Assembly (NCBI GenBank): GCA_903858195.1
Contig: CAIOHW010000032.1
Span: forward strand, 1-14,629
DNA: 14,629 nt
Origin: Oligoflexia bacterium
Lineage (GTDB): Bacteria > Bdellovibrionota > UBA1018
Direction of reading: 5' to 3'
Shown: positions 1-8,862 of the stretch, in pieces
Layout: each line of letters begins with the position of its first letter
How positions within the stretch are numbered: the stretch's first letter is position 1
The notes under the pieces: model-generated
What the model was told of the DNA's origin: nothing
Database searches by the model: none
Seen by the model: the letters and a program-made list of their open reading frames with translations, nothing else
Program-made: the position numbers and the translations under genes

Positions 1-28
1 CAAACGGTCCGGCGCAGAGGCGGAAACC

Positions 29-598
29 TCAACTGATCTCAGACCAATGATCATCCTCTTTCGGATCGATGAGCGGAAGGCCCGGATCTGAAGCTCTAAG
101 CCACTCTTGAAAACGTTTTTCGAAGACAGGAAAGGACTCGTTTGGAAAGTCCCACGCCAGCACGGGCTTTCCAGCACGAAATACGATGAAACCCATATCC
201 CGATCCGGAAACCCCAGAGCACGTTTGAGTACGCTTTCGGGATCGCCGATCACCATGTGCTGAAAATGAACAGCGGTGATCCATGCCATCTCGTCAAAAT
301 CGAGGGCAGCCTGCCCCTTGTAGAGCGGAATCACGAGCCCGAAGTGCATCTTGAGATCCGAGTACCGGGCAGTGAAGTCGATCACCCGTTTAGCGACCGA
401 ATAGGACCAGTAAGACTGCAGGTTGAATGCAAACAGGCACCAGGTTTCATGGGTGAACTCGGGCTCAAGCACACGCAAGATCTTTTCATCCATCCACAGC
501 ATCGGCTTTGAGCGATACCAAAGAGGAATCAGCCTTTTTCGGGCCAGGTCCATGGCCTTATCGAGCGGGATCTTCTTTTTACCCGAAATCCACGGCAT
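29..598 (-). CDS. hypothetical protein, possible degenerate thioredoxin-like fold
   Basis: I do not recognise this 189-aa protein as a named family. It has no signal peptide or membrane segment and is probably cytoplasmic. The segment from about residue 50 (ETWCLFAFN) through KMHFGLVIPL, followed late in the chain by GFIVFRAGKPVLAWDF and an amphipathic C-terminal helix, resembles the strand-helix-strand order of thioredoxin-like proteins. There is no CXXC motif, so a redox role is not supported. The ATG start is set by a strong AGGAGGAA ribosome-binding site (607-614 on the complementary strand) and lies 4 nt after the stop of the DHA2 exporter gene. The two genes are therefore almost certainly co-transcribed and probably translationally coupled. 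The gene is real by position and ribosome-binding site; the fold suggestion is a weak inference. Confidence 0.75.
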   Translation of the reverse strand: MPWISGKKKIPLDKAMDLARKRLIPLWYRSKPMLWMDEKILRVLEPEFTHETWCLFAFNLQSYWSYSVAKRVIDFTARYSDLKMHFGLVIPLYKGQAALDFDEMAWITAVHFQHMVIGDPESVLKRALGFPDRDMGFIVFRAGKPVLAWDFPNESFPVFEKRFQEWLRASDPGLPLIDPKEDDHWSEIS

Positions 599-602
599 GC
601 GA

Positions 603-1979
603 TCAGTTCCTCCTCATGAAGGAGACAAACGAGGCGATAAACGTCACGCCGGAAGCCAGCGCAAAAGTGAACTGCAGCGCGGTACTGAAATCTCCATGTT
701 CCTGCAGTCGCCACCCAAAGAGCGCCGTCGACAGGCCGGTGCCCATCACCATGCCGAGGTTTCGAATGGTTGCCAGCAATGCTGATGCAACTCCCAGACT
801 CTCGAGCGGGACGGCACTCATGATGGCGCTATTGTTGGGCGATTGAAAAAGCCCGGTCGCCAGTCCCACAGCCGCAAGGCCCACGGTCAGCGGCAGCAGG
901 TCCATCCCAGCATGCAGTCCTGCGCCGACGAGCCCGGCAAACGAGAGCAGGGTCACTCCTCCCACCGCTGCCCCCAGTGCGCTCAGGCCTGACGTGCCAA
1001 AGCGATCCGACAGCCGACCACTCAGAGGTGCCACGATGAAGATCGTGAGCGGGATCGCCGTCATCATCCAACCGGACTGTTGCGGATTCAGGTTGAGCAC
1101 CCGCTGCAGGAAAAAGGGCATCAACACCGAAACCGTGGAGTACGACACAAACGTCAGGAAGCTTGCCAGGTTCGACATCCAGAAGCTCCGGATTCGAAGC
1201 AGAGACGCATCAAAGAGGGGTGCCTCGGCCCGAGCCTCCACCTTCAAAAACACTACAAACAGTGCGGCCGCAGTGAGGCAGGTCGCCCAGCGAATCTCCG
1301 TGAGCATCGGAAAGAGGCGCGAGGCCTGGACATCGGGAGGGTCAAACGCGGCTAGAAATAGAAGCAGGATCAGCGCCTGAAGAACGGCCCCTTTCCAGTC
1401 AAAGCGAAACTGCGAGCCGGCTCTCGGCCCTTGCCCAACGAAACGAGCGGCGAGCACGAGACCCAGCAGCCCTACGGGCAGGTTTACCCAGAAGATGCTG
1501 CGCCACCCCAGGCCTCCGATCAGCATACCGCCCAGTGCCGGTCCACTGAGTAGCCCCGCACTGACCACCATCCCCATGGTGCCAAGGGCACCGCCCCTCT
1601 CGTTCTTAGGAAAAGCCGCCGTGATGACGGCAGGCCCATTGGCCATCAGAAGCGCCGCGCCCGCCCCTTGGAGCAGGCGAAAGCCGATCAAAGCGCTCAA
1701 GTCGGGGGCGATACCGCACAGCAGCGAGCCCAATGTGAACACCGAAAAGCCCAAGACGAGTGTGCGACTTCGCCCCAACTGGTCGGAGAGGCGCCCTGCC
1801 GGCAGGATCAGGCAAGAAATGGCGATCAGGTAGACGACCACCACCCACTTCACGTCGGGAAGGTCACTCGAGAACTCCCGAGCCAGCGTGGGAAGCGCGA
1901 TATTGACGATGCTGGAGTCGAGCGTGGCCATGAAGGTCCCGCAGGCGACGGCTCCCAGCGCCCACCATTTGTGCGACAT
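603..1979 (-). CDS. MFS transporter, DHA2 (14-TM, EmrB/QacA-type) drug efflux protein
   Basis: This is an inner-membrane proton-coupled exporter of 458 aa, the usual size for 14-helix drug:H+ antiporters. Visible family motifs are the DHA2 motif D1 in helix 1 (LDSSIVNIALPTL, residues 20-32), motif A after helix 2 (GRLSDQLGRSR, 62-72), motif B (RLLQGAGAA, 101-109) and the exporter motif C (GLLSGPALGG, 142-151), followed by WRSIFWVNLPVG. A repeat of motif A in the second half reads GRLSDRFG. No substrate can be assigned. The gene is divergent from the transketolase genes across 59 bp and followed 4 nt later by a 189-aa gene. No Shine-Dalgarno sequence precedes the ATG. A weak TATGCT hexamer ends 8 nt upstream, which would fit a nearly leaderless mRNA. 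No membrane-fusion (EmrA-like) or TetR/MarR regulator gene is present in the window. Confidence 0.9.
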   Translation of the reverse strand: MSHKWWALGAVACGTFMATLDSSIVNIALPTLAREFSSDLPDVKWVVVVYLIAISCLILPAGRLSDQLGRSRTLVLGFSVFTLGSLLCGIAPDLSALIGFRLLQGAGAALLMANGPAVITAAFPKNERGGALGTMGMVVSAGLLSGPALGGMLIGGLGWRSIFWVNLPVGLLGLVLAARFVGQGPRAGSQFRFDWKGAVLQALILLLFLAAFDPPDVQASRLFPMLTEIRWATCLTAAALFVVFLKVEARAEAPLFDASLLRIRSFWMSNLASFLTFVSYSTVSVLMPFFLQRVLNLNPQQSGWMMTAIPLTIFIVAPLSGRLSDRFGTSGLSALGAAVGGVTLLSFAGLVGAGLHAGMDLLPLTVGLAAVGLATGLFQSPNNSAIMSAVPLESLGVASALLATIRNLGMVMGTGLSTALFGWRLQEHGDFSTALQFTFALASGVTFIASFVSFMRRN

Positions 1980-2038
1980 TCGGTCAGAGCATATCCGAGT
2001 TTTACTCGGTTTGCAGGTTGGTTTATGTTCGCTCCCCT
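1980..2038. promoter_or_regulatory. divergent promoter region, DHA2 exporter / transketolase
   Basis: These 59 bp must hold the promoters of both flanking transcription units. Reading plus, TTTACT (2001-2006) and TATGTT (2024-2029) are 17 bp apart, each matching 4 of 6 sigma-70 consensus bases; transcription would begin within a few bases of the tktN ATG. Reading minus, TATGCT (1993-1988) is a 4-of-6 match for a -10 element 8 nt from the exporter ATG, with only a poor -35. Neither gene has a Shine-Dalgarno sequence here. Promoter placement is inferred from spacing and partial matches only. Confidence 0.35.
1995..2009. promoter_or_regulatory. 15-bp inverted repeat, candidate operator
   Basis: CCGAGT and ACTCGG form a perfect 6-bp inverted repeat around TTT, near the middle of the 59-bp divergent region. 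It overlaps the proposed -35 of the transketolase unit and lies directly upstream of the proposed exporter -10. A dimeric repressor bound here could control both directions. The stem has no adjacent T-run and is not placed as a terminator. No candidate regulator gene is in the window, so the binding protein is unknown. Confidence 0.4.
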
Positions 2039-2878
2039 ATGTCAAAACCTACCGCAGCCGAACTCAAGAAGCTGTCAAACGAGCTCCGGGTCCACATCCT
2101 CGAGATGATCACCGAGGCCAAGTCGGGACACCCCGGTGGAAGCCTATCGGCCATCGATGCCATGACGGCACTCTGGTTTGCCGAGATGCAGGGAGTACCC
2201 CAGGGTGCTCCGGATGCATCTCGCGACCACTTTGTTCTTTCCAAGGGGCATGCGGTTCCGGCCCTGTATGCCATCCTTGCCCAGAAGGGCTACATCCCAT
2301 TCGAAGAGCTCAAGACCCTGCGCCGCACGGGAGCCCGCCTCCAGGGCCACCCCGACCGGGTCAGACTCCCGATTGTCGAGGCCTCGACCGGCTCGCTCGG
2401 ACAGGGCCTTTCGGTTGCCTGTGGAATGGCCATGGCCCACAAGCTCTCGGGGTCCAAGTCCCGCATCTACTGTATGGTGGGTGACGGCGAAATCCAGGAA
2501 GGCCAGATCTGGGAGGCAGCTCTCTCGGCGCCCAAGTTCGAACTCTCCAACCTTTGCGTGATCCTCGACAACAACGGCGGCCAGATCGACGGACCCACCG
2601 ACGAGGTGCTCTCGCTCAAGCCCATCGCCGAGAAATGGCGGGCTTTTAACTGGGAAGTCATCGAGATCGACGGCCACAACTTTGACCAGATCCTCGGTGC
2701 CTACCAGAAGGCCCGCGAGCTGGAATCCAAAGGATCCAAAAAGCCCGTCTTCATCATCGCCAATACCGTCAAGGGCAAGGGCGTCTCATTCATGGAAAAC
2801 AAGATCGAATGGCATGGCGCAGCCCCCAAGGCCGAAGACGCCAAGCGTGCCATCGAGGAGGTCCGGAAAAATGGCTAA
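2039..2878 (+). CDS. transketolase, N-terminal (TPP-binding) subunit
   Basis: This 279-aa protein carries the thiamine-diphosphate PP-binding half of transketolase. The partner gene follows immediately, and together they should transfer two-carbon ketol units in the non-oxidative pentose phosphate pathway in the cytoplasm. Signature segments are SGHPGGSLSAIDAM (from residue 29, with H31), LSKGH (67-71), QGHP (102-105), STGSLGQGLS (from 116) and the TPP/Mg motif GDGE at 148-151 ending in NN at 178-179. I chose the ATG at 2039 because family N-termini begin at about this point; a TTG at 2018 would add seven residues. Neither start has a Shine-Dalgarno sequence. One-chain transketolases are about 650 aa, so the 279 + 311 aa pair is the split form. 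A split DXP-synthase-like enzyme is less likely given the transketolase-specific motifs. Confidence 0.93.
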   Translation: MSKPTAAELKKLSNELRVHILEMITEAKSGHPGGSLSAIDAMTALWFAEMQGVPQGAPDASRDHFVLSKGHAVPALYAILAQKGYIPFEELKTLRRTGARLQGHPDRVRLPIVEASTGSLGQGLSVACGMAMAHKLSGSKSRIYCMVGDGEIQEGQIWEAALSAPKFELSNLCVILDNNGGQIDGPTDEVLSLKPIAEKWRAFNWEVIEIDGHNFDQILGAYQKARELESKGSKKPVFIIANTVKGKGVSFMENKIEWHGAAPKAEDAKRAIEEVRKNG

Positions 2879-3806
2879 GGCAACTCGTCAGTCGTTTGGT
2901 GAAGCTCTCGCCCGCCTCGGTGCAGAACACAGCGAAATCGTCGTGCTCGATGCCGACCTCTCGAAGTCGACCAAGTCGGATCTTTTTGCCAAGAAGTTTC
3001 CCGAGCGCTTTTTTGAAATGGGCATTCAAGAAGCCCACATGATCGGTGCCGCCTCTGGGATGGCATTCTCTGGAAAACTGCCTTTTCTATGCAGCTTTGG
3101 TGCGTTTTTGACCGGCCGCTACGACCAGGTCCGGCTCAGCGCCGTCTACTCGGGCGCCAATGTTCGCATCATCGGTACGCACGCAGGCCTGGGCATTGGC
3201 GACGATGGCCACAGCCAGATGGGCCTTGAAGATGTGACCCTCATGCGCGTGCTTCCCACGATGGGTGTTTTTCAGCCCATGGATGACGCCGAGACGCAGG
3301 CGATCATGGATTATCTGGTCAAGCAGTACAAAGGCCCGGCTTACCTCCGGCTCACCCGCCAGACGATGCCGGATTACTCGGACAAGGCCGCTCCTTTTGT
3401 CGCCGGCAAGCTCCGTAAGGTGGCGACGCTGGGCACGGGCGCAAAGACCCTGCTTGCGATCGGAAGCGGCGCAGGCGTCGCCGAGGCGATGGGTGCTGCT
3501 GAGCGCCTGACCGCCAAGGGCTACACGACTCACGTCGTGAACTGCCACACCCTCAAGCCCTTTGACTCGAAGGGGCTCATGGAGCTTGTGAGCTCGCTCA
3601 AACCCTCGCAGATCTTTACGGTCGAAGACCACTCGGTGATTGGCGGCCTGGGCTCATGCGTTGCCGAAGTGCTTTCTGAGAACGGGGTCGGAGTGAAGCT
3701 CACCCGCTTTGGCTGCCAGGACCAGTTTGGGGAGAGCGGCGAGCCAGTGGAGCTTTTTGAGAAGCACGGCTTCTCGGCGGCAAAAATTGCCGAAAAGATG
3801 GCCTAA
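2871..3806 (+). CDS. transketolase, C-terminal (pyrimidine-binding) subunit
   Basis: This 311-aa partner of the upstream gene has the pyrimidine-binding domain and the C-terminal regulatory domain of transketolase. The catalytic glutamate that activates thiamine diphosphate is E54 in FFEMGIQEAHMIG. It is followed by the substrate-site segment THAGLGIGDDGHSQ and the C-terminal domain with VNCHTLKPFD and TVEDHSVIGGLGS. The ATG lies inside the end of the N-subunit gene (ATGGCTAA, an 8-nt overlap), preceded by GAGGAGGT at 2855-2862 with 8-nt spacing. This start gives the expected N-terminus; the open frame continues upstream as far as 2682, but that part is out of frame with a real domain. The overlap suggests translational coupling and equal production of two subunits of one heteromeric enzyme. 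A strong terminator follows 24 nt after the stop. Confidence 0.93.
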   Translation: MAKATRQSFGEALARLGAEHSEIVVLDADLSKSTKSDLFAKKFPERFFEMGIQEAHMIGAASGMAFSGKLPFLCSFGAFLTGRYDQVRLSAVYSGANVRIIGTHAGLGIGDDGHSQMGLEDVTLMRVLPTMGVFQPMDDAETQAIMDYLVKQYKGPAYLRLTRQTMPDYSDKAAPFVAGKLRKVATLGTGAKTLLAIGSGAGVAEAMGAAERLTAKGYTTHVVNCHTLKPFDSKGLMELVSSLKPSQIFTVEDHSVIGGLGSCVAEVLSENGVGVKLTRFGCQDQFGESGEPVELFEKHGFSAAKIAEKMA

Positions 3807-3830
3807 AAGGGCCCTAAATTCATTGAAGTC

Positions 3831-3870
3831 AAAGAGGGCTCGGCAGCTTTTGCCGGGCCCTCTTTTTTTT
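3831..3870 (+). terminator. rho-independent terminator of the transketolase operon
   Basis: A 13-bp stem (3833-3845 with 3851-3863, one G-T pair inside an otherwise perfect match) encloses the 5-nt loop GCTTT and is followed by an uninterrupted T-run to 3870. The A-rich left flank could extend the stem on the U side. It begins 24 nt after the transketolase stop codon and 35 nt before the protease ATG, so it separates the two units. Confidence 0.92.
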
Positions 3871-3904
3871 CCAGACTTTCGAATGCACTTCCGATCAGTC
3901 GGGC

Positions 3905-5203
3905 ATGAAGGCTCGACTTTCTGTTGCCATGCTTGCCGCCACAGTCTCTGCCGCATCGCCCCCGGCATCCGCCTCGGACTGCATCCGGGACGGGTTTCTT
4001 CCCAAGAACACGCTCTCGATTTCATCAGCCCACGGTTCAAACGGAATGGACGAGAAGCGTTTCAATGAGCTCATTGACCGGGTCGACCAGTTCTACAAGC
4101 CTGTCGTGGCCCAACAGGGTGCTCAGCTCGTATTCGAGAGGCTGTGGTCTGATGGAACGGTCAACGCATACGCCTCACGTCGCTCCAGCCAGTGGGTCGT
4201 GTCCATGTATGGGGGACTTGCCCGCCACGCCGCGATCACCCCGGACGGCTTTTCACTCGTCGTCTGCCATGAAGTGGGTCACCACCTCGGCGGAGCACCC
4301 AAGTATCGCGGGGAGTGGGCTGCAAACGAGGGGCAAGCCGACTACTTCAGCACTCTGAAATGCCTGCGCACCGTCTTTGAAAAGGACGACAACATTTCGA
4401 TCGTCAAGCAGCTCTCTGTCCCCGACTCGGTGACCCGAGCCTGCGAAGCCAGTTTCGGTGATGCGGCTGCAATCGCTCTCTGTCAGCGATTGTCCATGGC
4501 CGGAAGGTCGACGGGGGAACTCATGCGCCTGCTTGGGGGCTCGCCTCCCATCGACTTCACGACGCCGGACCCCAATCAGGTTTCAAGCACGCAGGATGCC
4601 CATCCGGCAGCCCAGTGTCGACTCGACACCTACTTCAACGGCTCGATCTGTCAGGTCAACAAGTCAGAGCCCCTGAGCAGCAACGACCCGACCGTGGGGA
4701 CCTGCTCGGAAGAAAAGAACGACAAGATCGGCACTCGCCCGCGCTGCTGGTACAAGCCCTCAAGCGGAGGGGGTACTGATCCGGACCCCAACCCTCCCAC
4801 CGACGGCATCGCACGCGCCCCCACATTCAATGGGCAGGCGCAGCTCGTAGTCCGGAATCCGTATGGCACAGTTTCGATCGACTACGATGTCTCCGACATC
4901 ACCGGATCGGCCGGCATCTACTTTGAAGTTTCGCGTCCCAACCAGGTGTTTTCTGATCCGAACTCAACGAGACCCGACCCGAATGTGACCACCGGCTTTT
5001 CTCGTGCGGGTACGACGGGTCGGCTTTGGCTCGTGCCTGCCCAGCATCTTCCGGGCTGGGCAACCTACCAGATGCGACTGATCGCACTGGATTCGACTGG
5101 CAGGACTCCGGTGAGCCGCTTCTCGAACTCCTCGACCCTCACTTGGTCGGCGAGGCGACGTGGGCTTTCTGGCGTGTATCAATCCACACCGCCAGTACGA
5201 TGA
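3905..5203 (+). CDS. secreted zinc metalloprotease (HExxH / ExxAD, M48-like)
   Basis: This 432-aa exported protein has a signal peptide of about 23 residues ending in PASA before SDC. The active site is HEVGHH (H122, E123, H126), with a probable third zinc ligand E142 in NEGQADYF, matching the HExxH...ExxAD arrangement of M48-type gluzincins. About ten cysteines, including CHEVGHH and a Cys-rich block at 238-282 (from CRLDTYFNGSIC to RCWY), suggest disulfides outside the cytoplasm. A Gly/Asp/Pro linker at about 285-301 leads to a beta-rich C-terminal region that may be an accessory or binding domain. There is no transmembrane anchor. No Shine-Dalgarno sequence precedes the ATG. The last 21 codons overlap the 3' end of the opposing permease gene; the natural fold may end near SSTLTW. 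Substrate and exact family are not determinable from sequence alone. Confidence 0.85.
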   Translation: MKARLSVAMLAATVSAASPPASASDCIRDGFLPKNTLSISSAHGSNGMDEKRFNELIDRVDQFYKPVVAQQGAQLVFERLWSDGTVNAYASRRSSQWVVSMYGGLARHAAITPDGFSLVVCHEVGHHLGGAPKYRGEWAANEGQADYFSTLKCLRTVFEKDDNISIVKQLSVPDSVTRACEASFGDAAAIALCQRLSMAGRSTGELMRLLGGSPPIDFTTPDPNQVSSTQDAHPAAQCRLDTYFNGSICQVNKSEPLSSNDPTVGTCSEEKNDKIGTRPRCWYKPSSGGGTDPDPNPPTDGIARAPTFNGQAQLVVRNPYGTVSIDYDVSDITGSAGIYFEVSRPNQVFSDPNSTRPDPNVTTGFSRAGTTGRLWLVPAQHLPGWATYQMRLIALDSTGRTPVSRFSNSSTLTWSARRRGLSGVYQSTPPVR

Positions 5204-6239
5204 TCACACCCTTGATCACCTTCTGGTAGAACTCGGGGATCGCCATCAGGCTCATTCCGTTGTTGAGCGTCCCGATGAGAAACGCGCCCAGCACCGAACC
5301 CGATACCGAGCCGCTCCCTCCCTGTAGGCTGGTTCCGCCAATCACGACTGCCGCAACGGCATCCAGCTCAAAGAGCTCCCCTGCGGTAGGGAGGGCACCG
5401 TTGAGGCGCGCGGTCAGGATCGCTCCGCAAAGTCCAGACAGCATCCCCATGGCCGCATAGATACCGAGCGTGAGCCTGCGAATCGGGACACCAGCAAGCC
5501 AGGCGGCCTCGGCATTGCCTCCCAGCGCCAGGGTAAATCGGCCCAGCCTCGTGCGCTCAAGAACGAATGCACCACCCATGGCCAGGAGCGCAAACAAGAG
5601 CACCGGGTAAGGAAGCCCATTGTAGCTGCCAAAGACATGGGCAGCACCACCGGCAAGGGCTGCTCCCCCGAGGATGGCAAGCGACCGCCGTGACCAGGGT
5701 TCATTACCGCGGAGAACACGCATGAGCAGGAACGCAAACAGGAGGCCACACAGCACCAGCGTAGGAGTCGCCGCAAGATAGCCCTGCCCGAGCTCATTGA
5801 AGGCATCACCGGTGGGCGCCACTGCTGCACCCCCTGAGAAGATCAGGGCTGCTCCGCGGGCAATCACCATCATGCCGAGAGTAATGATGAAAGGGGCAAT
5901 TCGATAACGAGTGATCATCCACCCGTTGAATGCCCCCACGCATAGCCCCGTGACCACTGCAGCAAGCACAGAAGCCATCGCCCCCCAGCCCAGGCTGACT
6001 TGTGCAAGCCCCGCTGAAATTCCGCACAGGGCCACTACACTTCCCACCGAAAGATCGATCCCTCCGATCAGAATGACGTAAGTCATGCCGATCGCGAGAA
6101 TTCCGTTGATGGCGACCTGCCGGGTGAGGTTCGTAAGGTTTCTCGCCTCCGTGAATGTGCCACCCGTCATGAAGTGCAGGAGTACTGCGAGGCCCAGCAC
6201 CACGATCAAGCTGCGAAAAGTGCGAGTCGAGAAGTTCAT
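5139..6239 (-). CDS. xylH: sugar (xylose-type) ABC transporter permease
   Basis: This 366-aa inner-membrane permease belongs to the branched-chain/ribose-type family (BPD_transp_2: RbsC, XylH, MglC). Diagnostic segments are IGGIDLSVGSVVAL near residue 60, FNGWMITRYRIAPFIITLGMM, and the C-terminal block AAVVIGGTSLQGGSGSVSGS, which contacts the ATPase. Its hydrophobic segments fit about ten membrane helices; E. coli XylH is slightly longer. The start overlaps the ATPase stop by 4 nt (ATGA), and GGAGG lies 10 nt upstream. It is the last gene of the operon. Its 3' end overlaps the convergent protease gene by 65 bp and no terminator is visible between them. The xylose assignment rests on the binding protein; another sugar is possible. 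Confidence 0.88.
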   Translation of the reverse strand: MNFSTRTFRSLIVVLGLAVLLHFMTGGTFTEARNLTNLTRQVAINGILAIGMTYVILIGGIDLSVGSVVALCGISAGLAQVSLGWGAMASVLAAVVTGLCVGAFNGWMITRYRIAPFIITLGMMVIARGAALIFSGGAAVAPTGDAFNELGQGYLAATPTLVLCGLLFAFLLMRVLRGNEPWSRRSLAILGGAALAGGAAHVFGSYNGLPYPVLLFALLAMGGAFVLERTRLGRFTLALGGNAEAAWLAGVPIRRLTLGIYAAMGMLSGLCGAILTARLNGALPTAGELFELDAVAAVVIGGTSLQGGSGSVSGSVLGAFLIGTLNNGMSLMAIPEFYQKVIKGVIIVLAVWIDTRQKAHVASPTK

Positions 6240-7779
6240 AGTGATGCGGCCTCCATGATTTGCTCCTGAAGTGCGGCGGGCGTATCGGCATCCGCTTTGA
6301 TTTCGCGCGAGATGCGCCCCTCCCGAAGCACCAACACTCGATGGGAAAGGCCGATCAGTTCAGGCAGTTCGGACGAGACGAGTACGATGGCCAGTCCTTC
6401 GGATGCGAGTTTCCGGATCCACTGGTAGATCTCAGCCTTGGCGCCGATATCAACGCCACGGGTGGGCTCATCGAGAAAGAGCACGGACGGGCGGGTCTCA
6501 AGCCACTTGGCGAGCACCACCTTTTGCTGGTTTCCGCCGCTGAGTTCTGAAACGGACTGCATGGGGTTCACGCACTTGATCCGGAGCTTGGGAATCCAAT
6601 CCACCGACCCACTCAATGAGGCGGGCGAGCCCCCACTCTTGGCGAGTGCGGCGAGCCCCAGGTTCGAAAGGATGCTCTGCCCCAGCATGAGACCGCTTCC
6701 CTTGCGGTCTTCAGACAAGAAGGCCAGCCCCGCCCGAAGCGAGTCCACCGGGCGCCCAATCCCAAGGGGAATTCCACCCACCTTGACGCTTCCTTCGATC
6801 AGATACCCAGGGCCGCGAGGTCCATCCGGATGAAAATAGCCAAAAAGCGTCTCGAGGATCTCGGATCTTCCAGATCCCAGGAGCCCTGCGATCCCGAGCA
6901 CCTCTCCGGCACACACCTCGAAGGAGACTCCATGCAGGCGCTTCCTTCCGCCGGGTCTGGTCATCGACAGGCCTTGAACCTCGAGGGCGACGGTCGTGCG
7001 AGCATGACCGCGGGCGGGATATACATCCTTGATCTCTCGCCCCACCATCGCCCTGACAATTCTGGGCTCCAGCTCCGCGCGTGATGCCCTGGCAAAGCCC
7101 TCCACGCTCCTGCCATCCCGAAGGACCAGCACCCGGTCGGCCAGCTCGAAAACCTCATCCATGCGATGGGTGATGTACAGAATGCCCCGACCCTCGCCCT
7201 TAAGCCTGCGGATAATGCCATAGAGGCGGCCCACCTCGGCCTCACTCAACGCCGAGGTCGGTTCATCAAAAACAATGACGCGGGCATCGCGATGAAGTGC
7301 TCGTGCGATCTCGACGAGCTGCCGCGATCCGATCGAAAGAGTCTTCACCAACGCATCCGCCCTGAGGTCAAAACCAAGACCATCCAAGAAACGCTGCGCC
7401 TCCTCCAAAATCGGCTTCCATGCAATCACCGCTGGCAGGCGATCCAGCACCAGGTGCTCGGCCACGGTGAGCTCGGGAAAAAGCGCGAGTTCCTGGTGGA
7501 TCATGGCGATGCCGGCGGCATGCGCGTCGCGGGTGTCCTGAAATGAGGCGGTCACCGAGGTCTCGGCATCGCCCAAAACAACATCACCACCAAATGAGCC
7601 CGAAGACCAGACGCCGCTCAGGATCTTCATGAGGGTGGACTTTCCAGCCCCATTTTCTCCCATCAGTGCAACGACTTCGCCCTCAAAAAGGTCGAGATCC
7701 ACCCCGTCGAGCGCCCGCGCTCCAGGAAAATCCTTAGTGATTGATCGCATCGCAAGCAGGCGACGCGGTCCGGATTCCA

Positions 7780-7780
<1 letters not shown>
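6236..7780 (-). CDS. xylG: sugar (xylose-type) ABC transporter ATP-binding protein
   Basis: This 514-aa protein has two fused ABC domains, the standard form in ribose/xylose/galactose importers, and would power transport from the cytoplasmic face. Domain 1 has Walker A GENGAGKST (41-49), a signature-like LSIGSRQ and Walker B FDEPTSA (D172, E173). Domain 2 has the degenerate Walker A GLLGSGRSE typical of the family, the full signature LSGGNQQ (413-419) and Walker B LDEPTRGVD (D437, E438). One canonical and one degenerate site is normal here, not a defect. The ATG overlaps the upstream stop by one base (TGATG), with AAAGG 10 nt before it. The permease gene follows with a 4-nt overlap, so translation of the operon is probably coupled throughout. 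Confidence 0.93.
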
Positions 7781-8790
<1,010 letters not shown>

Positions 8791-8862
8791 AGGCTGTGGT
8801 TACTTTTGGGGACCCCAGAGTGTCAATTGCGCCTTTCCGGGACCTTTGGCACTCTAGACTCC
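8791..8862. promoter_or_regulatory. divergent promoter region, xylF / cNMP-binding gene
   Basis: For the xylF operon (minus strand) there is a perfect -35 hexamer TTGACA at 8826-8821. No good -10 lies 16-18 bp downstream; the best is AGTAAC or GTAACC. That pattern fits a promoter needing an activator. TGGGGACCCCA (8807-8817), an 11-bp palindrome with a central A, sits inside the spacer between -35 and -10. For the cNMP-binding gene (plus strand) only a weak TAGACT at 8855-8860 is visible. No CAP-type TGTGA-N6-TCACA site is present. Confidence 0.35.

Noticed and set aside
2018..2038. TTG start for the transketolase N-subunit
   Set aside because: It adds seven residues not typical of the family and has no properly spaced SD; ATG at 2039 is preferred, although not proven.
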